A stretch of DNA of 64,000 nucleotides from Oncomelania hupensis (taxonomy: Eukaryota; Mollusca; Gastropoda; Littorinimorpha; Pomatiopsidae), in assembly GCA_036898135.1 (NCBI GenBank), contig CM072519.1:70434750-70498749 (forward strand), given 5' to 3'. Shown one piece after another: positions 38,455 to 49,221 of this stretch. The translations under genes and the position numbers were made by a program. Below the pieces are notes generated by a model. That model did no database searches, was not told the DNA's origin, and saw only the letters and a program-made list of their open reading frames with translations. Each line of letters opens with the position of its first letter. Position 1 is the first letter of the stretch.

Positions 38455-40326
38455 CAATCCTATCCTATCCTATCCTGTCCCGTAACCCAGAGGTCGTAGG
38501 GGCACCACAGATGATCGTTTAACCAGCATACTCCATCTTTCTCTGTCTTCAGCAGCCCTGATGGCTTCGCTCAGTGTCAAACCAGTCCATTCTCGAATGT
38601 TGTCCTCCCACCTCTTTTTCGGTCTCCCCTCTTCTTCTACCTCCTTGCACTGTGCCTTGCAGAATAGTCTTTGCAAGGCCTGGTGATCTGGTGACGTGGC
38701 CATACCATCGGAGTTTCCGTTTCTTCACCATTGTGAGCAGGTCATCGTGTTGTCCAATGGCTTGTGTGATGGTCTGTCGGACTTCGTCGTTGGTGATGTG
38801 TTGGGTATAAGAAATGCCCAAAAGTCTTCTGTAGCACCTCATCTCCATGCTTTGTATTCTTCGTTGGAGATCTGCTGTGAGGGTCCATGCTTCGCAAGCA
38901 TATAGGAAGATGGAGATGACAAGGGAGCGCAGCAGTCTTACTTTGGAATGTAGACTGATGGTCCTGTCTTTCCAAATGGGCTTCAAACTTGTCAGGGCAG
39001 CAGTTGTTTGTGCGATCCTGGAGAGGACTTCCTGTCGGGACCCATTGTCTGATACAATGGCTCCTAAATATTTGAAGCTATGCCTGTGTTGAGGGATTGG
39101 CCTTGGACTTTGATGTCTGTGTTGATGCCATTGGTGTTGTTGGTAATCATTTTGGTCTTCTCTGCACTTATTTCCATTCCATAAGCTCTGGAGGTGTTGT
39201 CAAGCCTCTGTACCAGCTGTTCAAGTTCTTGTTCCTCTCCAGCCAATCCATCAATGTTATCCGCAAAACGAAGATTGGAGATTGCTCTACCCCCTATGCT
39301 GACTGTGCCTTCATGATCTGCAAGAGCATCTGACATGATGCGCTCTAGGAAGATGTTGAAGAGTGTTGGAGAGAGTAGGCATCCTTGACGCACACCGATT
39401 GTTGTTCTGAACCAGTTCCTGATGGCGCTGTTGTGGAGGACTGCACTGGTAGCCTTGTCATACAGGCTTTTGATGACTTCAATAATTTTAGGGCTGATGT
39501 TGTACACTTTCATTGTTACCCATAAAGCTGCATGCCAGACTCGGTCAAACGCCTTCTTAAAGTCTATGAACACATGATATAGATGTTGTTGGTATTTCTC
39601 ACATATTATTCTGAGGTTGAAAATCTGATCAGTGGTACTTCGCCCTGCCCTGAATCCTGCTTGTTCTTCAGCTATGATTTGTTCAGCTTGGGGTTTCAAC
39701 CTGTTGAGTATTATTTTCAGGAGGACCTTGCTGGGATGGCTGATGAGGCTGATGGTGCGGTAATTTTCACACTCCTGAAGGTTACCTTTTTTGGGAAAAG
39801 TGATGACAAGCGCGACTGGGTCTATGGTATAGGCCACTCCCCACTCTGCCAGATCTTGTTACAGATAATGGTGAGGGCATCAATCATCGCTTCTCCTCCT
39901 GCTTGTAGCAATTCCGCGGGTATATTGTCCACTCCCGCTGACTTCCCTTTCTTTAGCGACTGCACTGCTGCCTCAACTTCTTCCCGGAGAATTGGGAGGA
40001 GTTCTTCTTCTCTGTTCTCGGGACATGCTAGAACTGATGGTCTCCATTCGGTGTATGGTTGTAAAGGTGAGAGCAGTACTCTGTCCATCTGTCCAAGACT
40101 TCTTGTTCTTCTGTAAGGCATATGCCAGACTTGCTTTGGATCGTGGAGACCTTGGGCTGTTTAACACTTGTCATCCGCTTCACAGTCTAGTAGGCCTTCT
40201 TGCTGTTGTTCTTGTTCAGACTGTTCTCTATTTCCTGGCATTGATCTTCTATACAGTTCTCCTTTGCTGTGCGCATGCCTTTTCGGGTGTCATTGTTGAT
40301 TTTTCGGTAGACATCAGCTCCCTGTG

Positions 40327-40327
<1 letters not shown>
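38455..40327 (-). pseudogene. RTE-like LINE copy, 5'-truncated, RT largely intact
   Basis: Minus-strand copy from the (GGATA)n tail complement at 38455 to the linker at 40327. A 257-codon frame (39837-39064) covers the RT core: LPKKGNLQECENYRTISL (written here with its F variant), IDFKKAFDRVW, VRQGCLLSPTLFN and RFADN. The last Asp of the usual FADD box is Asn here, which should abolish polymerisation. Frame breaks flank it. A T26 run abuts its 5' end. Located in a host intron. Confidence 0.85.

Positions 40328-40353
<26 letters not shown>
40328..40353. repeat. T26 homopolymer
   Basis: Nearly pure T run next to the truncated 5' end of the LINE copy. It may be the complement of an A-tail of something retroposed on the minus strand. 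Confidence 0.9.
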
Positions 40354-40357
<4 letters not shown>

Positions 40358-40702
40358 ACAATATCTAACATGAAATTGACTGCCCAGAAAAAACAAAATG
40401 AAACTGCGACATTAACCCTTTAACATGCGGAGCGACCTAGAGCGACCAACATTTTTGCTATGTGCACGCTCGCGGAGCGACCGTCAGCGGACGGTAATGA
40501 CGTGGTCTGCTCAGAGGCTGCCATGTGGAAATCTATTTATAGCAAACGTGCGAGACTCTCGCACACGTGATCGTGATTTCCTGGGGTTTCCGGCGCAGTT
40601 TTCACTCCATTTTTAGAATGTGTAGAATGCACACAGTGAATTTTCAAAGTTTTATTACAGTTTGAAGTTTGAGAGGCGGAGAATTATGGCGTCGAAAATG
40701 AC

Positions 40703-41328
40703 GTGCATAGCTTCAAATATTTAGGAGCCATTGTATCAGACAATGGGTCCCGACAGGAAGTCCTCTCCAGGATCGCACAAACAACTGCTACCCTGGTGAG
40801 GTTGAAGCCAATTTGGAAAGACAGGACCATCAGTCTACATTCCAAGGTAAGGCTGCTGCGCTCCCTTGTCATCTCCATCTTAAAATATGCTTGCGAAACA
40901 TGGACCCTCACAGCAGATTTCCAACGAAGAATACAAAGCATGGAGATGAGGTGCTACAGAAGACTTCTGGGCATTTCCTATACCCAGCACATCACCAACG
41001 ACGAAGTCCGACAGACCATCACAAGAGCCATTGGACAACACGATGACCTGCTCTCAGTGGTGAAAAAACTGAAACTCCGATGGTATGGCCACATCACCAG
41101 ATCATCAGGTCTTGCAAAGACCATCCTGCAAGGCACAATGCAAGGAGGTAGAAGAAGAGGGAGACCAACATGAGGTGGGAGGACCACATTCGAGAATGGA
41201 CTGGTTTGACACTAAGCGAAACAATCAGGGTTGCTGAGGACAGGGAAAGATGGAGTACGCTGGTTAAACGATCATCTGTGGTGCCCCTACGACCTCCAAG
41301 TTATGGGATAGGATAGGATAGGATACAA
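40703..41328 (+). pseudogene. RTE-like LINE 3' end, plus strand
   Basis: Begins at HSFKYLGAIVSDNGSRQE and runs through the C-terminal domain (YRRLLGISYTQHI, LRWYGHI, GGRRRGRP) to the 3' tail (GGATA)3 at 41311-41328. One base lost after GGRRRGRPT breaks the frame near 41170. 5'-truncated. It abuts family C sequence on its right. Confidence 0.85.
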
Positions 41329-41409
41329 ACCAACTTTGGACAGCTCCAGTGACCTTGACCTTGGAGTGAGGTTGATCAAATTTGTAAAGTGTGTGTGTCT
41401 CATTGATAT

Positions 41410-42435
41410 CTATCCTATCCCGTAACTTGAAGGTCGTTGGGGCATCACATATGATATTTTATTTATTTTATTTATTTAATATTTATTTAATCGTTTTTAT
41501 ATAGCGCTTTTCCAGCTCAAGAGCTGCTCAAGGCGCTGGCCGATACAGGATCTAACTCAAGCCGCCTGAGACGCCCACCCGCAGCCTTTGGGCGCATGGT
41601 CTGACGCCCGGACAACTGAGCACAATCCTGGGCAGCCAGGGATGGGGGAGAAGGACCTAGGTGCATGCTGGGTGTTTTCTTGTCACTGGCACTCACCCGT
41701 CTAGGACATGAGCGTCAGGATCTTTAAAGTCCGTTATGACCATCTTTCTCTGTTCTCAGCAACAATCATGGTTTCGCTAAGTGTCAAACCAGTCCATTCT
41801 CGAATGTTGTCCTCCCACCTCTTTTTCTATCTCCCTCTCTTTCTGCCTCCTTGCTCTGTGCTTTGCACGATGGTCTTTGCAAGGCCTCGTACTCTGGTGA
41901 CGTGGCCATACCATCAGAGTTTCTGTTTCTTTACCACTGTGAACCGGTCATCGTGTTGTCCAATGGCTTGTGTCTGTATCTGTCGGACTTCCGTCATTTG
42001 TGATGTGCTGAGTATAGGAAATGCCCAGAAGTCTTCTGTAGCACCTCATCTCCATGCTTTGTATTCTTCTTTGGAGATCTGCATATAGGAAGATGGAGAT
42101 TACAAGGGAGCGCAGCAGCTTTACGTTGGAATGTAGACAGAAGGTCTTGTTTTTCCAAATGGGCTTCAACCTTGTCAGGGCAGCAGTTGTTTGTGCGATC
42201 CTGGAGAAGACTTCCTGTCGGGACCCATTGTCTGATACAATGGCTCCTAAATATTTGAAGCTATGCACTGTGTTGAGGGATTGGCCTTGGACTTTGATGT
42301 CCGTGTTGATGCCATTGGTGTTGTTGGTCATCATTTTGGTCTTCTCTGCATTTATTTCCATTCCATAAGCTCTGGAGGTGGTGTTAAGCCTCACTGTACC
42401 AGCTGTTCAAGTTCTTGTTCCTCTCCAGCCAATGC
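41410..42435 (-). pseudogene. RTE-like LINE 3' end, minus strand, split by a SINE
   Basis: 3' tail complement at 41410 (CCTATCCCGTAACTTG), interruption by SINE B (41458-41738), then the C-terminal domain to the NNTNGINTD region and RLNTTSRAYGMEI near 42390. It is flanked by family C sequence. Left CATTGATATCTAT and right CATTAACATCTAT look like a diverged 13-bp target duplication. Confidence 0.82.
41458..41738 (-). mobile_element. SINE family B, 5'-truncated, inside a LINE
   Basis: Complement of 3768-4020, from an ATTTATTTA-rich tail and TATAGCGCTTTTCCAGC to TCTTTAAAGTCCGTTATGA. Removing it restores the LINE except for about 15 lost bases. Confidence 0.85.
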
Positions 42436-42628
42436 ATCTATATTGCTATCATTAACATCTATCATGTATCAAAGAATCGTAAGTTCAATAGTAATAACCT
42501 ATATTTTTTTGTGGGCGAGTACATAGACTCACTTTGGCTAAGCATGAGGGCCAAAAAGTATGATACAAATATGTTGACAAAGGGATCAAAATTTAATAAT
42601 AAACAATAGGAATAAGTACAAAACATAC

Positions 42629-42734
42629 CATCAGATGCCCAAGACTGTCACAAATGACCGTGGCGCAGAACATTTCCCCCTGGTTGTCAGTAAGCTGGAT
42701 GTTCATGAACTGCTTCTCCTTTCCCTTGCTCCCT
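42629..42734 (-). CDS. Host gene, 106-bp exon
   Basis: Acceptor GTAATTTTAG before AGGGAGC (42734); donor CTGATG|GTATGT (42629). Enters phase 2 and leaves phase 0, agreeing with exon copies upstream and the 72-bp exon downstream. It encodes GSKGKEKQFMNIQLTDN then QGEMFCATVICDSLGHLM, which looks like alternating beta strands of a folded domain continuing into the next exons. I cannot name the domain. Confidence 0.68.
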
Positions 42735-42799
42735 CTAAAATTACAATAACATTTTAATACAATCACTCACATGCTCCTTAGGGAAATCCAAAATAAGTG

Positions 42800-44303
42800 C
42801 CCAGAAAAAAACAAATGAAATGGTGGCATTGAAGTGCAAAATAATACCGACTTTCATCTTTCTATGCTCTTGACCTTGAGATGACCTTGACCTCTGGTTC
42901 CAAATACACTCATGTACTATCAAATAAAGTACAGCAAAACGTATTATTATGCCAAAAAAACCCACAAAAAACGGTGACCTTGGAATGATCTTGACCTTGA
43001 GATGACCTTGACCCTCACATAATCTCCTATGCATGTCTGATAAAATAACCCAATGTTGTTGCATGCTATGGGTTAAATAAATTGCCATTCAACTGTATGA
43101 TGACCTATTTTTTTGTATGTTTTTGCAAGGTCTAAAATGACCTTGACCTTCAAGATCAATGCAAAAAAGGCACATATATGAAATATCATCTTTAAATACA
43201 ACAAGTTTGGACTTTATATCTCTCACAGTGTAAGGTCAAGGTCACTTCAAATACCTATACAACTTGGACAGCTCCAGAGACCTTGGAGTGAGGTTGACCA
43301 AATTTGCACAGTATGTGTGTCTCATTAATATCTATCATGCATTAAAAAATCATAAGTTCAATATTAATAACCTAGAAAAAAAAAGTTTCATTTTGTGAAC
43401 CAGTTTCATTTTTTGACTAACATCTGATGAACCTGTGACCTTGATCTTGAAGTGAAGTCATTCATTCACTGATCATTTATGAGGTCTTATGGGTATACAC
43501 CATCTTACCAAGCTTGGTTGTGATACTTCAGGGCTCGAAATTAGCAGGGGCCCGGGGCCAAAAACCCGCAAAGTTGATTTCGGGCTCGGAAAGTTGAAAA
43601 ACGAAGGGCCCGTTTGGCCCGCAAAATAATTCGTCTGCTCAGCTAGCTCTACTCGGCAGTTTCGTATTTGGGCCAAGGGAAGCAACCCACACCGGTCAGA
43701 TTTTTTGTTAGGTTACTCATATTAAAATTTAATGATGTGTATTGTGCAATACTCAGTCACAAAACTGAAAGAGACTCACTTGATTTTTTTCTATTTTGAA
43801 TAATGGCCATTTCAGGCTCACTAGTCACTGGAATATGTGTGTCACTGAATGTGTGTGTGTGTGTGTGTTTTATCCCCTTTTTTGTTGGTAATGTTTGAAA
43901 GTGAAAGAAAAGGCAAATAAAAATGACATCACTCAGCAAAACTGGAAATTCAATGGTTTTTATTTTAGATTATCAGACAAATTGTACTTTCTACTTATTA
44001 TATTGTGAATAATTATTTTGTTTTTTTGTTTGCATTATTTTTCAAGTTGGGCCCCGAAAGTTGCTTGTGGGCCCTCACATTTTTCTATCAAGGGGCCCGG
44101 TGGCCCCCAAAGAAAAAAGTTAATTTCTAGCCCTGTACTTTGAAATAAGCTCCGAGTACTTAGCCACTTTAAAGTATTTGAATTATTCAGGACTTATCTC
44201 GCACATATTTGCAAAAATCTTGAAATTTTTTGGGGGTTGGGTTGAGTACATAGAGTGATAGACTCAAATTGCTGTGCATTGGAGTCAAAAATGGTCCTTG
44301 TCC
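42800..44303. repeat. Dispersed repeat family C, second copy
   Basis: Same block order as 26447-26995. Several TGACCTTGACCT motifs lie between 42870 and 43150. It is interrupted by the MITE at 43529-44135 and ends where the piggyBac-like element begins. A left fragment is at 41329-41409 and a right fragment at 42436-42560, separated by a LINE. Confidence 0.7.
43529..44135. mobile_element. hAT-like MITE
   Basis: Ends CAGGGCTCGAAATTAGC and GTTAATTTCTAGCCCTG are inverted partners, flanked by TACTT on both sides (43524-43528, 44136-44140). 607 bp, non-coding, with GGCCC-rich subterminal repeats. The uninterrupted family C sequence at 26.87 kb confirms the insertion. Confidence 0.85.
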
Positions 44304-44307
44304 TTAA

Positions 44308-45410
44308 CCTTTAGCACCCTGCATTTCTTCTACAGTTCTTCACCCTGTACCTGCATTATTTTTACGGGCGTCAACCTACACACTACCTGGGTGTCAACCT
44401 ACACACTACTTGGGCGTCAATCTACACTTCCCTGTCTATTCAAAAAGCTCATAACTGTATTATTTGTTGCTGTATCATCATGATTTTGGAATAAAGAAAT
44501 GAAGGTACAATGTGAGCAAATCACACATAAGGCTGTAAACAAATGTTTTTGAACTTAAAACACAAACAAAGAAACAATGGACGCAGCCTAACAGGTAAGG
44601 TAAAGATGGTCCCATAGCCTTGTGGCCGTAGGGGAGAGTGATGTTGGAGATCACACTTATCTTGGGCCAGCGTAATGAGGGTGATGCCCATCTCTCTCAC
44701 TCGCTGCTTTACCTTCCCCACCCTTAAGAGAGTAGGTACTCAGTCACAGTTGAGTCAACTGGGAGCGTTGTTATTTGTCACTTCATGTTTTGCGGTCACC
44801 CATCCAAGTGCTAACCGCACTGGACGGTGCTTAACTTGCGACACAGTAACAGTAACGAGTGCTCCAACCACTGCGCTATCTGACACCCCTACGCAACCGA
44901 ACAGACTGAGTCAACTCAATGACTTAACACTGGCACAACAAACAGTCTACTTTAATTTCAGTGACAAACTCTTCATCAGTCAATAAACTGTGCCTTTCAA
45001 ATGTCATCAATATGATTTGGTTTGGTAAATCCAGTACTTGTCCGATACTTTAACAGCTTGAAACGCTCGCTACACCACTAATATCAGCAGCCTGGGGTTC
45101 TTCCTCATCAGATACACCCCTCCTAGCTGTCACTTTGCGTAAATCAAAGCCGTGAAATGACTCATCACAGTTTCAATCCATGAAAAATTCATGAAAGAGG
45201 GCTTCATCGTCAAACTCCATTTGAAAACCAAAGCTCAACTTAAAAACATCGCAGCACTCTTTCTATTGAAAGTACAGCACTAGAAAATGCTCTGGAAGTA
45301 ACACAGCCTCGCTCCAATAGTCAAAGTCATTTCCGGTGATAACATTGCGACTACAGTAGCTGCCAACGTTTTGCGAGTGGCACCATGTGTCAACAACAGG
45401 GTGCTAAAGG
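44308..45410 (-). mobile_element. piggyBac-like element, non-autonomous
   Basis: Perfect 14-bp inverted ends CCTTTAGCACCCTG flanked by TTAA on both sides (44304-44307, 45411-45414), the hallmark of piggyBac insertion. Length 1103 bp including a SINE. On the minus strand about 45000-45225 gives a decayed acidic N-terminal piece (MEFDDEALFHEF, then after a stop DESFHGFDL and VSDEEEPQAADISG), the style of piggyBac transposase N-termini. No DDD catalytic domain remains. Confidence 0.85.
44590..44890 (-). mobile_element. 5S-rRNA-headed SINE inside the piggyBac element
   Basis: On the minus strand, 44845-44792 reads AAGTTAAGCACCG ... GGTTAGCACTTGGATGGGTG then ACCGC. This matches the A box, intermediate element and C box of the 5S rRNA internal promoter. 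Downstream are a unique body and CTACGGCCACAAGGCTATGG. It is not a 5S gene because the 5' third and 3' closing stem are absent. It fits the SINE3 type. Confidence 0.8.
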
Positions 45411-45414
45411 TTAA

Positions 45415-46496
45415 TGCAGATCATATAGAATAATAATTTCTATCTTTAAACAAAACAATGGTGTTATGTTATGTTATTAGTTTATAGTCCCCTCTCTTCC
45501 CAATAAGGATTTTCAGAGAGGAGACTAACTTAACAATGGTGATCATTCAGCCAAGATAAAATCTTGTAAAGAAATGATAATAAAGATAGCCTCAGTGCAA
45601 TTTACCAACAAAGTTTGTTCTTATTTCCTTGGTACTTTATATCTGGAAATATTAAATCCTCAATCGTAATTATTGAGGCATTGTGGCAGTTGTGAAAACT
45701 GGTATGTGCAGTAGCAGTCAATCACATTTCTTCTCTGCTTCAACAATGGAACTGCAGGAAATGACAATATTCATGATAGTTTTCATTTTCTTGCAGACTT
45801 TCCGCATTGCATTAGTCACTCCCATTCATACAATCCAAGTTCAGAGTGTTTGAGACTCAATGCATTATGGACTGGGACCGGCCAATACCTAATGACTGGT
45901 CAAAGAGGGCACACTGTGTCCTATTGTCCACTGTGTATCACTATTAGTCTCCTCTAAACAAGGTCTCAATACACCACATACAAAATGAAAATGACTACGA
46001 GTGAAAACAGTACAAACAAGCCAGTCACTAAAATTCCTACACTGCATGGGATTAAAAAAGGAAAATTTGAAAATTGTCAAGTACAAGTCAACAATAAAAA
46101 TTCTTTGATTGCACGTGATTAAAAATGCATGTATATTCACAACTTTCCGGCACCTCTCATAAAAACTCGTGGGTATCGCCATTATAAATTAAAACGAGGT
46201 TAGAATGAAACCAAGTTCCAGTCTGGCTTGTTTTGCTTTTATCAAAGCTTGATGCGTGACTTTTAAATATGGCAAATTGCCGAAAACGACGATTGTTAGA
46301 GCCAGAAAACGAGTGGGATAAATATAAAAACAGTGGAGGAAGCACATGCTCATTGAAAGGATGCAAAAAACAATCATAGAGGCCTGTATTTGTGGCGACT
46401 TCGGAGGTGCGTCGATCATCGACAGAAAGTGAAACAGGACCTGAAGACTCTTGTAGTTTTCCATAGCTTTTCATTTTATTTTTTTTATTTTTCAAA
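45415..46496. other. Intron sequence, no gene recognised
   Basis: AT-rich. A short inverted pair (AGTCCCCTCTC at 45487, GAGAGGAGACT at 45515) is the only structure seen. Minus-strand frames at 46157-46648 have no motif. Confidence 0.5.
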
Positions 46497-46573
46497 AATT
46501 CACAAATAATGTTAGATAGGTAGGGTTTAGGCGCGCCACTGGCGATAGAAAGGGATAATAAACTGCAGCAAAA
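46497..46573 (+). mobile_element. SINE family L, 3' fragment
   Basis: AATGTTAGATAGGTAGGGTT, GGCGCGCCAC and AAAGGGATAATAAA match the 3' end of family L. Confidence 0.75.
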
Positions 46574-47002
46574 AAAAAAAAAAATATGTTGGGGTACGAT
46601 ACTGGTGGCCAGTGACACATGTAGTCTTCCCACTGTAAAACTTCCCATTGTACAACTTATGTTAATCTGATGAATAAAAATTGATGCAACAACAACAACA
46701 CTGTAAACTTGACTCTGTCACAACTGGGACTTCAAATCCATCAGGCATTCTCTGCAAAACTTTCTCTTTATGCTCCCACCAACACTTTCTCATGTGATTC
46801 GACATATTCTTGAATATTTGGAAATAACTCACTAAAACACTCGGATAAACAATACGCGGAGAAAGAAACCGGCAGTATGTTTCACATGAGGGGATTCCCG
46901 TTGGTGCATAGGATAGCAGAAAAGTGTGAATACTTTTAAACCACTCCTGTCAGCAAGACGTTTTCTTTCCACCTGTATACAGTCACACAATTACAAACCC
47001 AC

Positions 47003-47137
47003 CTGCCATAAGACGATCGGTTAGAGGAGTTGCTTCTACCACCACTGGGTGTAGACTCCTCCATTGATGAAGAGCGGGACAACCCTTGCCGAGTGTTAAT
47101 GGAATTGTTACTGCTGCCATTGGAGTCGTTCAAAGAC
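47003..47137 (-). CDS. Host gene, triplicated exon, copy 3 (135 bp)
   Basis: Acceptor AATGTCAACAG before GTCTTTGAAC (47137) and donor TATGGCAG|GTGGGT (47003). Phase 2 in and phase 2 out, so it can be skipped or included without a frameshift. It encodes SLNDSNGSSNNSINTRQG, LSRSSSMEESTPSGG and RSNSSNRSSYGR, a Ser/Asn-rich, probably disordered segment with phosphorylation-like SRSSS. It is the most downstream of three tandem copies (47003, 48120, 48427). Confidence 0.7.
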
Positions 47138-47213
47138 CTGTTGACATTTCCTTTTTTTTTAAATATAGCAGTTTCCATATCTTGTAAACCCCCCCCCCCC
47201 CCACCCCCCCACC

Positions 47214-48006
47214 CAGGGCTGAGATTTAGCAAGCCAGGCTAAGGAGCCAGCCGGGCTCCTAACCTGGGAAGTTGAAGTTGCCAAAATATTTCTCAGGTTG
47301 CCAGACCCCTTGATTGAAAGCACGGTCATTTTTTAAAACTGTATAACTATTGCAGCTAATAAACAAGATAAATTTCAACAACAACACTGTTTCATTTTTT
47401 AAAACAAGCACTGTATAATTTATTCATCATCGACATCCTCCTCCTCAATGTTCCAAAACTTGAAGGAGCTTGGTTGTGCCTTCTTCAGCTGTTTTTTTTC
47501 TTCTTCGGACTTTATTTTTTTTGCTGGAGGCTCCGAGACACCGCTTAAAAAGCGCCACATCGTTCGAGATTGACAAAAGACTGAGAATGGGGAATATCGA
47601 AAGTACGGCAAGTCTCGCGTGACTCATCAAGGAAGTCAGAGACTCGTTCCGATACACGCAAGGAAGCAAGAAGGCTAGGATCTCGCAGGGCAGTAGCGTT
47701 TCGCGGCGAGGGAAAGAAGAAAGTCTCACGAGAAAAGGCTATTTTTACTTCGCAAATCCCTCGCTTTGCTACCGTTACCTAACTTCCTAGCATGCATCGG
47801 AACGGGTCTCCGGTGCTGACTGCAGAAGCGGTTGGCGCGTGTTTTGTTTTACATTGCAAGTCAAAAGTCCGTGTACAAGTACAGAATCTCTATCACTGGC
47901 GGTATTTTCAAGTCGCCAGCCGGGCGAATGGTACCCCAAATCGAGCTCGCCACACACTATTTTTAGGGGCCATTGGCGAGTTGGCGAACGTTAAAGCTCA
48001 GCCCTG
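47214..48006 (-). mobile_element. hAT-like transposon fragment with N-terminal exon
   Basis: Ends CAGGGCTGAGATTTAGC and GTTAAAGCTCAGCCCTG are inverted partners; length 793 bp. It lies inside one duplicated exon unit, so it arrived after or during the triplication. A minus-strand frame (47611-47420) encodes MWRFLSGVSEPPAKKIKS then EEEKKQLKKAQPSSFKFW with an acidic end. Basic, Lys-rich starts of this kind precede the zinc finger of some hAT transposases. C-rich flanks make the duplication unreadable. Confidence 0.75.
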
Positions 48007-48119
48007 CCCACCCCCCTTCTCCATACTTGAAAACGGCCTCAAAATGCCAGTATTTAGGGGTTGATTTTTTTATTTAATTTAAATTTTTTTTTTTTAATTT
48101 TTGACAATTACAAACCCAC

Positions 48120-48254
48120 CTGTCATAAGACGATCGGTTAGAGGAGTTGCTTCTACCACCACTGGATATAGACTCGTCTATTGATGAAGAGCGGGACAAC
48201 CCTTGCCGAGTGTTAACGGAATTGTTACTGCTGCCATTGGAGTCGTTCAAAGAC
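48120..48254 (-). CDS. Host gene, triplicated exon, copy 2 (135 bp)
   Basis: Same acceptor (TGTCAACAG) and donor (TATGACAG|GTGGGT) as copy 3, phase 2 to 2. It encodes SLNDSNGSSNNSVNTRQG, LSRSSSIDESISSGG and RSNSSNRSSYDR. It differs from copy 3 by about seven residues. Flanking intron is also duplicated (CTTCTCCATACTTGAAAACG, CCTCAAAATGCCAGTATTT), so the duplicated unit is about 310 bp of exon plus intron. Confidence 0.7.
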
Positions 48255-48426
48255 CTGTTGACATTTCTTTTTTTTAAATATAGCAGTTTCCAAATTTGGT
48301 AACATCCCTTACCTCCCCCCTTCTCCATACTTGAAAACGGCCTCAAAATGCCAGTATTTGGAGGTTGATTTTTTTTTATTTTATTTAATTTTTTTTCTTT
48401 TTTATTTATGACAATTACAAACCCAC

Positions 48427-48549
48427 CTGTCATAAGATGATCGGTTAGAGGAGTTGCTTCTACCACCACTGGATGTAGACTCCTCCATTGATGAAGAGCG
48501 GGGCAACCCAACGGAATTGTTACTGCTGCCATTAAAGTCATTCAAAGAC
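48427..48549 (-). CDS. Host gene, triplicated exon, copy 1 (123 bp)
   Basis: Acceptor TGTCAACAG before GTCTTTGAATGAC (48549); donor GACAG|GTGGGT (48427). Phase 2 to 2. It lacks 12 bp (four residues NTRQ-like) relative to the other copies: SLNDFNGSSNNSVGLP, RSSSMEESTSSGGRS. It directly follows, in phase, the long exon ending at 49815. Confidence 0.7.
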
Positions 48550-48766
48550 CTGTTGACATTTCTTTTTATAAATATAGCAGTTTCCATATCTGGTAACTCC
48601 CCCTCCCCCCTCCCCCCCCCTTTCCATACTTGAAAACAGCCTCAAATTGTCAGTATTTAGGGGCTGATATTTTTTATTTAATTATTTTTTTTTTGACACT
48701 TTTCCCACATCTATTGCTGCCATTGGTTTGACCACGGGTACAACGCTAGTGATAGCACTGGCTTGG

Positions 48767-49080
48767 ACCTATCCTATCCTATCCATAACTCAAAGGCCGT
48801 AGGATCACCACAGATATCATTTAACCAGCGTACTCCATCTTTTCTGTCCTCCGCCAACCCTGATAGTTTCGCTCAGTGTCAAGTCAGTCCATTCTCGAAT
48901 GTGGACTACTGGCTTTTTGTCTCCCTCTTCTTCTGCCTCCTTGCACCATGCCTTGCAGGATGGTCTTTGCAAGGCCTGATGCTCTGGACGTGGCCATACC
49001 ATCGAAGTTCCGTTTCTTAACCACTGTGAGTGGGTCATTGTACAATGGCTTTTGGACGGGTCAGACTTCGCCACAGTGCC
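48767..49080 (-). pseudogene. RTE-like LINE 3' end carrying patches of the neighbouring minisatellite
   Basis: 3' end copy from CCTATCCTATCC (48771) through the C-terminal domain. Two places deviate: 48902-48920 reads GTGGACTACTGGCTTTTTG and 49045-49058 reads GGCTTTTGGACGGGTC, in place of normal LINE sequence. Both strings are parts of the 49-bp repeat that starts at 49222. Confidence 0.8.
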
Positions 49081-49221
49081 AGTAAAACTGTGGGCGAGCA
49101 TACTATCATTCGCCCTTTTCACACCTGGACTCTTTTAAAAATCACCTGGTACTGCATCAGGCACCTTCTCTCATTATGTGGCAACACATCAGTTTCATCT
49201 TGTGTTGAAGTTGTTAACGGG

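Noticed and set aside
44792..44845. Functional 5S rRNA gene
   Set aside because: Only the internal promoter region is preserved, followed by unrelated SINE sequence.
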